Shown: piece after piece, positions 57,413 to 64,000 of the stretch | How positions within the stretch are numbered: position 1 is the first letter of the stretch | How the letters are laid out: each line of letters opens with the position of its first letter | Source of the DNA: Mycoplasmopsis synoviae ATCC 25204 | GTDB lineage: Bacteria; Bacillota_I; Bacilli_A; Mycoplasmatales; Metamycoplasmataceae | NCBI RefSeq assembly: GCF_000969765.1 | Contig: NZ_CP011096.1 | Location: forward strand, 558,001 to 622,000 | Length of the DNA stretch: 64,000 nt | Reading direction: 5' to 3' | Notes under the pieces: model-generated | Database searches by the model: none | The model's input: only the letters and a program-made list of their open reading frames with translations | What the model was told of the DNA's origin: nothing | Translations under genes and position numbers: made by a program

Positions 57413-58203
57413 GATTTATTTTTTCTGTAAAAATCTGCTAAATAAATTCCACCAGATAATAGCGAAGTTAACATTCCTAAAAGCAGAGCAAGATTTGTTA
57501 CTAATATGTATTTTGTATTATCGGCTAGATCTACTGTATTAACATTTAAAAAGTTATGAAGCAATTCACTAGTTCTAAGAACATCATTATTTGGCATATC
57601 AACATTTGGCACAGGCAATGTATTTAGCGCTTGTCCAAGGTATGATCTTAGATTTGGATTTATGTAAGGTAGGTATTGTTTTGCACCTGCAACATTACCA
57701 CTTGAAATATTACTTTGAATTAAATCAACAAATATTAAGTTAAGCATTAAAACCATAACTATTCCAAGTGAAACTACTATGGTTTTTATTTTTCCAAATA
57801 TAGAAGCGGATACTTCTATATTTTTTTGCGCCATTGCAACTCTATGACCATCTACTAGCAGATCTCTAACTACTATTAATACCACGATTCAAAACGGAAC
57901 GAAATTAGCTCCTGCTAAATAAATAAGAACTGTTGTAGTTATTATTTTATCTGCAAGAGGATCTCAAAGTTTTCCAGTTTCAGAAACTACGTTTCATCTT
58001 CTTGCAAGATATCCATCTAAAAAATCTGTAGCCATTGCAAGTACAAAAGTTACTAGTATTAATGAATTAAAAATTAAATATCCATTTTTTACATCAGCGT
58101 ATACTGCTAGCAGAATAAAAATAAGAAGCGGAACAAAAAGTCCGATTCTAAAAAGTGTTAATAAATTAGGAAGTTTTCTTTTTCTTTCTAAGGTTGTCTC
58201 CAT
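57409..58203 (-). CDS. pgsA: CDP-diacylglycerol-glycerol-3-phosphate 3-phosphatidyltransferase
   Basis: Encodes 264 residues. The CDP-alcohol phosphotransferase signature is complete: D63-G64-x2-A67-R68-x8-G77-x3-D81-x3-D85. It makes phosphatidylglycerol phosphate for membrane lipids. Compared with the ~180-residue family norm it has an 80-residue polar insertion (DLIQSNISSGN to DLADNTKY) before the last helix. It overlaps the upstream gene by 38 nt. Confidence 0.93.
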
Positions 58204-58714
58204 AAGATAAAGCTACCCTTTCTTTAATTTCTCTTTCTTCTTCTTCAGTTAAAGTAACTGAAGTTAATTTTTTTAGTTCATTTGAAAAGTAAGTTAAATT
58301 AGGAAGAGCTTTGCTTTCTCACATATTACTTTTCACGTCTTTGAGTTCAGAAAGGTTTTTAACTAATTCTGCATATTTGGGATTTTCTAAAACATAGTTT
58401 TTAAAATCAGAATCTTCTAAAATTTCAATAACTTTTTTTCTTGAAAAATTAGTTAACTCTCCCATTTTGTATTCACCAACTGATACTACAAATTTTTCTA
58501 AATATCTTTTATTTTGTGCAATTACTTCATTGATTTCAACATCAAATTTAGCTAAATATTTTTTTGTTAGTTTATCAAGTTCAACACCAGCTAAATGAAT
58601 TTTCTTTTTATTGATTTTATCTCTAATATAAGTAAATAAAATTCACCCAACAAGACCAAATATTAAAAACCCTAAAACAACGTATAAAAGTGCACCATTT
58701 TTTAAAAAATCCAT
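58166..58714 (-). CDS. Hypothetical protein with N-terminal membrane helix
   Basis: Encodes 182 residues: one helix (GALLYVVLGFLIFGLVGWILF) and then a charged, helical cytoplasmic domain. No family is recognised. The long overlap with pgsA (38 nt) and the tight spacing to the next gene place it in the same operon, which suggests a membrane-linked role. Confidence 0.7.
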
Positions 58715-58721
58715 ATTTTCC

Positions 58722-59069
58722 TTATTTTGCTTTTATTGTTAATTTTCATTTTGAAGCTGCAGGCTTTACAAATTGCGCTTTGTATTCTTCAAGCTGAGCT
58801 TCGTCAAGTTTTACGCCTCTTGATACTTGCATTTGTAAAAATGCACTATAACCTTTATAGTCAAAGCCAGGCTTTGCTTCAACATATTTATAAGTTAATT
58901 GACCACCGTTATCTAAATATTGAGTTACCTCAGATTCGGTGTCTTTAAACATTTCTTTTAATGTTTTATTATACTCAGAAGCTTCTCTTTTTGCCTCAAC
59001 GTATTTGTTGGCATTAAATTTCACTTCATCAAGATCGACTACTTTTTTTTCATTTTGATTGTCGTTCAT
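58722..59069 (-). CDS. Hypothetical protein, 115 residues
   Basis: Acidic, helical and soluble: MNDNQNEKKVVDLDEVKF, EVTQYLDNGGQLTYKYVEAK, then a C-terminal TGA-coded Trp and KLTIKAK. No membrane segment or family motif is recognised. It lies seven bases upstream of the 182-residue membrane protein gene. Confidence 0.7.
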
Positions 59070-59098
59070 GTTTTTAAATTATATATTAGTTTGGCATT

Positions 59099-60541
59099 CT
59101 ATGCAAAAACATTTAAAGCACTTCCTAAATATAAAACTCCTATGTTAAGTCCAAAAAATATTAATGTTGAAATCGCATCAGTTGAGGTCGCTAGAATTGG
59201 AGCTGACATAACTGCTGGATCTTTTTTTCATCTAATTGCAAGTAGTGGAATTATAGTTCCCATGATTTTAGCAATTAATATCACGATAAGTAGCGATAGC
59301 GATGATGCAAAAATAATTAAGGCTATTGTTCAAACTTGCGAACCTTCATTGAAAATTAAAAAATAAAATATTAGCCTTATTACGTTTGCAAAAAACATAA
59401 TAGCTCCAATGACTAGGCCTACTAAAAATTCTTTCTTTAAAACTTTAAATAAGCTTTTAGAGCTAATTTCGCCTATTGCCGCTGAACGGGTAATTGTTGT
59501 AGAGCTTTGCGATCCTGCGTTACCGGCTGATCCTGAAATAATTGGAATAAGCCCAACTATTAATCCTGTTGAAATCGATAAATGCAAGTTAGCTACGACA
59601 TTTGATGATATATCGGTAAATTTTTGAATTATAAACTGTGATATAGTCGATGAAATCATTAAAATAATAAGTCAAAAAATTCTAGATTTAACAACTTTAA
59701 AAATAGAGTTTTTAATATAGCTATCTTCAGCAGAAGCGGCCGATATCCCCGCAAGTTTATACATATCCTCAGTGGCTTCATCTTGAATAACGTCTATAAC
59801 ATCATCTGATGAAATAATCCCAACAATTCTTTCATCTTGAAAAATAACCGGAAGAGTATTTCTATCTTGATCGGTAAAGATGGCTGCTGCATCTTCTTTA
59901 TTATCTGAAGCAAAAACGCTTTTAACCGGATCGTAAATATTTTCAATTAAAACGCTATCGTTATTTAAAAATACATCACTAATGGTAGTGCAGCCTAATA
60001 GCTTTCCTTGGCCGTCTATAATATAAATATCAGAAGAAATATCAGGATTAATTTTGTATTTTTTTCTAATAATTGATATTGATTTTTTAACAGTTCACTG
60101 TGGTTGAAGAGTTAAAAAATCAACTTGCATAATGCTACCGATTTGTTCGTCTTCAAAAGACAAAATCAAATTAATATCGGCTCTTTTTTCAGGAGGGGTT
60201 AATTTTAAAATCGATGAAGCAATGTTGGTAGGAAGCTCTTCTAAAATGTTAGCTAGCTCGTTAGTTTGCAGCTCTTGCAAAATTTTCATCGCTCAATCTT
60301 CACTAAAAGATTTAGCGATTTCAATTTGAGTTTCAATGTCAAAGTATGCAAATAAATCCGCGGCGTCATCTTTTCTTAAAATTCTTAAAGATAAAATTTT
60401 ATCTTGTAAAGAAAAATCGCTAATTAATTCAGCGATATCTGCAATTGGATAGTCTTCTGTTAAGTTTCTAATGTGAATAAATTCTTTGGCTCTAATTTTG
60501 TTTAAAATTTCTTCTTTTAATTCAATTGTTTTATTTTGCAT
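59099..60541 (-). CDS. mgtE: Magnesium transporter MgtE
   Basis: Encodes 480 residues. The N-terminal helical domain (ELQTNELANILEELP repeats) is followed by two CBS domains (IIDGQGKLLGCTTISDVF; DERIVGIISSDDVIDVIQDEATEDMYKLAG). The five-helix channel part has GLIVGLIPIISGSAGNAGSQSSTT and AIRWKKDPAVMSAP, holding the Mg-pore residues. It imports Mg2+ and gates by cytosolic Mg2+. It overlaps the diadenylate cyclase gene by 11 nt. Confidence 0.95.
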
Positions 60542-61187
60542 TAGATTCCTCAGAAATATATTTAATTAAACTTTCTTGGAAAAATTCAAGCTTAATTGTA
60601 TAAACTGTAGAATTTTTAAAAATTTTAATTGAACCAGTTTCTTCTGAAACAACAATAGTAGTTGCATCTGATTGCTCAGAAATTCCCATCGCAGCTCTAT
60701 GACGAGATCCAAATTCAGAAGAAAGCGATTTAGAAGTTATTTTATAAAAAGTAGAAGCATAATAGACTTTATTATCTCTAATAATAACTGCTCCATCATG
60801 CAGCGGAGAGTTTTTATTAAATATAGAAATTAGTAAAGCTGAAGAAATATTGGCATTTAAAATTATTCCATCAGTTCTTAGATTATCTAGCTTTTCACTA
60901 TTTTCAATAGTAATTAAGGCACCAATTTTATTTTCACTAAAATAAGTAACTGATTCTCTTAATTGGTTTATAAGTCTAATTTGAGAGCTTTTTCCTAAAG
61001 ACTCATATTTTTTACGTCTATTTTTTTTGTTGAAAAAGTCTTTAAAATTATTTTTAAAGACAATTAAAATAATTGCAGAAAAAAGTAAAAAAGCACCAAG
61101 AGTAACCCCTAGCAATATTAAAACTAAATTATTGTTAGCGCTTAACTTGCTAACGTCTTTAGCTAGATTTTCAATTTGTGAATTCAT
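60531..61187 (-). CDS. Diadenylate cyclase (CdaM-like), membrane-anchored
   Basis: Encodes 218 residues. One membrane helix (22-44) is followed by a DAC domain with DGA (131-133, LHDGAVII) and RHR (162-164, GSRHRAAMGISE). It makes c-di-AMP from two ATP. The single helix agrees with mycoplasma CdaM rather than the three-helix CdaA. The ATG at 61187 is preferred over an in-frame GTG at 61202 because the GTG lies inside the likely ribosome site (AGGTGG). Confidence 0.92.
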   Translation of the reverse strand: MNSQIENLAKDVSKLSANNNLVLILLGVTLGAFLLFSAIILIVFKNNFKDFFNKKNRRKKYESLGKSSQIRLINQLRESVTYFSENKIGALITIENSEKLDNLRTDGIILNANISSALLISIFNKNSPLHDGAVIIRDNKVYYASTFYKITSKSLSSEFGSRHRAAMGISEQSDATTIVVSEETGSIKIFKNSTVYTIKLEFFQESLIKYISEESNAK

Positions 61188-61188
61188 A

Positions 61189-61491
61189 TTAAACAATTCC
61201 ACCTAATAAGTAAGCTAAAACCAGAAGAAAAACCATAAGTAAAATAGTAACGCCAGCGCCTAGCAGATTTAAAAATAGCTGCCTTTTATATCAAGGAAGG
61301 GCCATTTGAGCTTCTTTGCTATCTAAATCAACAACGTTATGCTCGTAGGCTAAAATTGCGTTATTGATTTCTTCAAGACGCATTTCAATTAAACTTTCTT
61401 GTTTTTTATTTTTTGAAGCTTCATTTTGTTTTTGAATAGCTTTAGTTTTTGCTGCTGTTAATTTTTTTCAAAAATTATTTACTTTTTTCAT
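61189..61491 (-). CDS. Small protein with C-terminal membrane helix
   Basis: Encodes 100 residues. The basic helical N-terminus MKKVNNFWKKLTAAKTK has a TGA-coded Trp; a C-terminal helix LLGAGVTILLMVFLLVLAYLL follows. No family is recognised. It ends two bases before the diadenylate cyclase start, so it is probably translated with it. Confidence 0.7.
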
Positions 61492-61611
61492 AATTACTTT
61501 CTTAATTTTATTATTGCAATTATTATTTATAAATTATAAACTGAAAAGTATTAAAATACTTTATTATTACAAAAATAATTTCAATATATTTTTGTTAGAA
61601 AATGGAGAATT

Positions 61612-63504
61612 ATGAAACCAAATTTAAAAGATGATTTTTATGGTCATTTAAACTACGAATGACTTGAAAAGGAACCAATTCCAGCCGATAGATCAAATAT
61701 AGGATCATTTTCAATTATAAGTTTAGAAATCGAAAAACTTTTAGTTGATTTGAGCTACGATTGAGCAACCAAAGCAAAAGAGCTTCCAGAAGATAAATAC
61801 GTAAAAGAATATGTAAAGCTATATTCTTTAGTTTTTGACGTAGAAAAAAGAAAAAAAGATGGCTACGCACCTGCTAAAAAATATCTTGATGAAATTTTAG
61901 CTTTAAAAAACTTTGATGACTTTCAAAAATTAACACTAAAAAATGAATATAAATATAGTTTTCTACCATTAGAATTTGGAGTTAGTCCTGATTTTGTAGA
62001 TAGCAGCCACTATGCGTTTTGATTAGGTGAACCAGCACTTGTTCTTCCTTCAGTTGAATCATATTCATCACCAAATGCTACTAAGCAACTTGAAGCATGA
62101 AAGAAAATGGTTAAAACATTTTGTCATGACTTTGGGTTAGATAAAGACTTTAGCGAAAAACTAGTTGAAAAAGCACTTAAATTTGATGAAGCTTTAAGAA
62201 AAGTTGTTAAAACTCCACTTGAAAAAGCTGATTACGTTAAATTTTATAACCCAACTAAACCTGAAGAAATTTTTGAAAAAACCAAAAGATTTAATACTAG
62301 TGAAATGGTTAAATCTTTAACTGATAAAAAAGTTAAAGTTGTATCAGTTACTAACCCTAGATATTTAGATCACTTTAGTGATTTATATAGCGACGATAAT
62401 TTTGAAAATTACCACGCAATGTTTTTTGTTAAAAACTTAGTTGCTTCAGCTCTACTTTTAGATGAAGCTAATAGACACGTTCACTTTGAATTTTCAAAAA
62501 CCATAACTGGTGTTGAAAAAATCAAAGAACTTAAAAAATATGCATACGAATTTGCAAATGGATTTTTTGATATTCCTTTTGGAACATACTACGCTAAAAA
62601 ATACTTCGGTAGCGAAGCTAAAAAAGATATTGAAGACATGATCAAAAACATGATTTCAATATATAAATCAAGACTTGAAAAAAATACTTGAATGAGTAAA
62701 GAAACCATTAAAAAAGCTATCGTTAAATTAAATTCACTTGACGTTATGATCGGATGACCTGAAGTATTTCAACCATACTTTGATCATTTAAAAATTGACT
62801 CAAGCAAAAGCCTTTGAGAAAATAATGTAAATATTGCTAAAGTAATGCATGATTATAACTTTTCTTTATATACTCAAAAAGTTAATAATAAAGAATGAAA
62901 AATGTCACCTGCTTTAGTAAATGCTTACTTTAATGCATTTGGAAATCATATAGTTTTCCCTGCTGCCATTTTAAATGGTGAATTTTATAACCTTAAAAAT
63001 TCAAGAAGTGAAAACTACGGTGGAATCGGAGCAGTTATCGCTCACGAAATTTCACACGCATTTGACAATAACGGTGCTAGATTTGATGAAAATGGTTCAT
63101 TAAAAAATTGATGAACTGAATCTGACTATAAAGAATTTGAAAAAAGAACTCAAAAAGCAATTGAGCTCTTCGATGGATACCAAGATGTTTACGGAAAAGT
63201 TAACGGTAAGTTAACTGTTTCTGAAAATATTGCCGACATGGGCGGATTTTCATGTGCCCTAGAAGCTGCGCAAAAAGAAAAAGACTTTAACGCTAAAAAA
63301 TTCTTTGAAAAATGAGCTTCAATGTGAAAAGCAAAATACAAAAAAGAAACCGCTCTTCAATTGTTAAACACCGACGTTCATGCTCCTGTTAAAGCTAGAG
63401 CTAACGTTAACTTAATGAATACTGATTTATTCCACGAAACATATCAAACAAGCGAAAAAGACAAAATGTATTTAGCGCCTGAAAAAAGAGTAAAAATTTG
63501 ATAA
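61612..63504 (+). CDS. pepO: M13-family (neprilysin-like) metallopeptidase
   Basis: Encodes 630 residues with many TGA-coded Trp. The zinc site is H478-E479-x2-H482 in VIAHEISHAFDNNG, with the third ligand in E538-NIAD-MGG. MSPALVNAYFN and the C-terminal HAPVKARANVNLMN are also typical. There is no signal peptide, so it is likely a cytosolic oligopeptidase of the PepO type that recycles imported peptides. GGAG lies five bases before the ATG. Confidence 0.94.
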
Positions 63505-63588
63505 TTTTTAACCTTTTTGTCAATTAATATAGTATTATTTAGACATTATTTAACTATATAGTTAAAAAACATATTAAAAAATTAAATT

Positions 63589-64000
63589 ATGAAAAATTTC
63601 ACAGAAAAAGTAGGAAAATTTTTTAAAAGTTCTTTTCCAGGGAAATGAACTACTAGAAAAATTGTTTTTGTAGCTATTTTGATAGCTGTTTCTGTTACAT
63701 TTACTATCATATCTGTGCAAATTGCACCATTTGCGGGAATTTCTACTTATAAGGTAGCCTTTATAGGCCTACCGGTTAAAATTTCAGGATTTATCTTTGG
63801 TCCTGTGATTGGAATTTTTATAGGACTTGTATCTGATTTAATTTCCTTAATTTATATCCCTCCAACAACTTATAATCCGCTTTATACTTTAGTAGTTGTA
63901 ATGAATGGATTTATTCCAGGGCTATTTTCATGATTCTTTTTTAGATTTATAAACTATGCCTTTGGAGCTGACTTTAGAACTAAGCTATACAAAAGCAAAA
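63589..64000 (+). CDS. ECF transporter S component (5' part, runs off the right edge)
   Basis: At least 137 residues. After a basic N-terminus come helices IVFVAILIAVSVTFTIISVQI, VAFIGLPVKISGFIFGPVIGIFIGLVSDLIS and PLYTLVVVMNGFIPGLFSWFFFR. The GLPVKISGFIFGP...G-VSD-I pattern is that of ECF substrate-binding (S) components, perhaps of the folate/FolT-like group. It binds a vitamin or similar solute and works with the shared ECF module. The gene is incomplete here. Confidence 0.85.

Noticed and set aside
60531..61202. GTG start of the diadenylate cyclase at 61202
   Set aside because: The GTG is part of the likely ribosome-binding site, and the ATG at 61187 fits better.

Overview
The window comes from a mycoplasma (class Mollicutes, Mycoplasmopsis-type). 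The DNA is very AT-rich, and dozens of reading frames stay open only if TGA is read as tryptophan. The lipoproteins carry mycoplasma lipoboxes, and the window holds mycoplasma-specific systems: MIB/MIP immunoglobulin capture and cleavage, an F1-like/X0 ATPase and LP17-type lipoproteins. The species is not fixed by the sequence. All CDS coordinates use genetic code 4.

Layout. 1-3422: C-terminal part of a very large surface-type protein. 3505-3860: an IS1634-like left end fused to the 3' part of an elongator tRNA-Met, followed by tRNA-Ile2, Ser, fMet, Asp and a Phe-type tRNA. 4473-5444: ldh. 5525-21819 (minus strand): a surface-immunity block. In transcription order it runs decayed MIP2, MIB2, seven overlapping F1-like/X0 ATPase genes, MIP1, MIB1. 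MIB2 overlaps the first ATPase gene by 23 nt. 22005-26732: a 1575-residue lipoprotein with LP17-like repeats and a C-terminal serine-protease domain related to MIP. 26861-34041: an accessory island with a stub of tsf, two 1866-bp IS1634-like copies, a DpnII-type restriction system whose methylase is fused to an XRE regulator, and a second tRNA fragment at an IS end.

From 34086 on the content is mostly core: rpmE, rpsD with a structured leader, a PQ-loop membrane protein, smpB and ssrA (tmRNA), an MFS and an APC transporter, pgi, rpoC and rpoB, tpiA, recU (frameshifted), an HU gene, lepA, an IMPACT-family gene, a DUF2130 gene, proS, tRNA-Gln and tRNA-Tyr, pgsA, mgtE, a diadenylate cyclase gene, an M13 metallopeptidase, and the start of an ECF-transporter S component.

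How it fits together. MIB is known to bind antibody light chains and MIP to cleave the heavy chain; the F1-like/X0 ATPase is found beside them in several mycoplasmas. Here the overlaps, the two flanking MIB/MIP pairs and the further MIP-like lipoprotein protease suggest one surface antibody-processing unit. The IS-linked breakage of tRNA-Met and tsf points to recent rearrangement.
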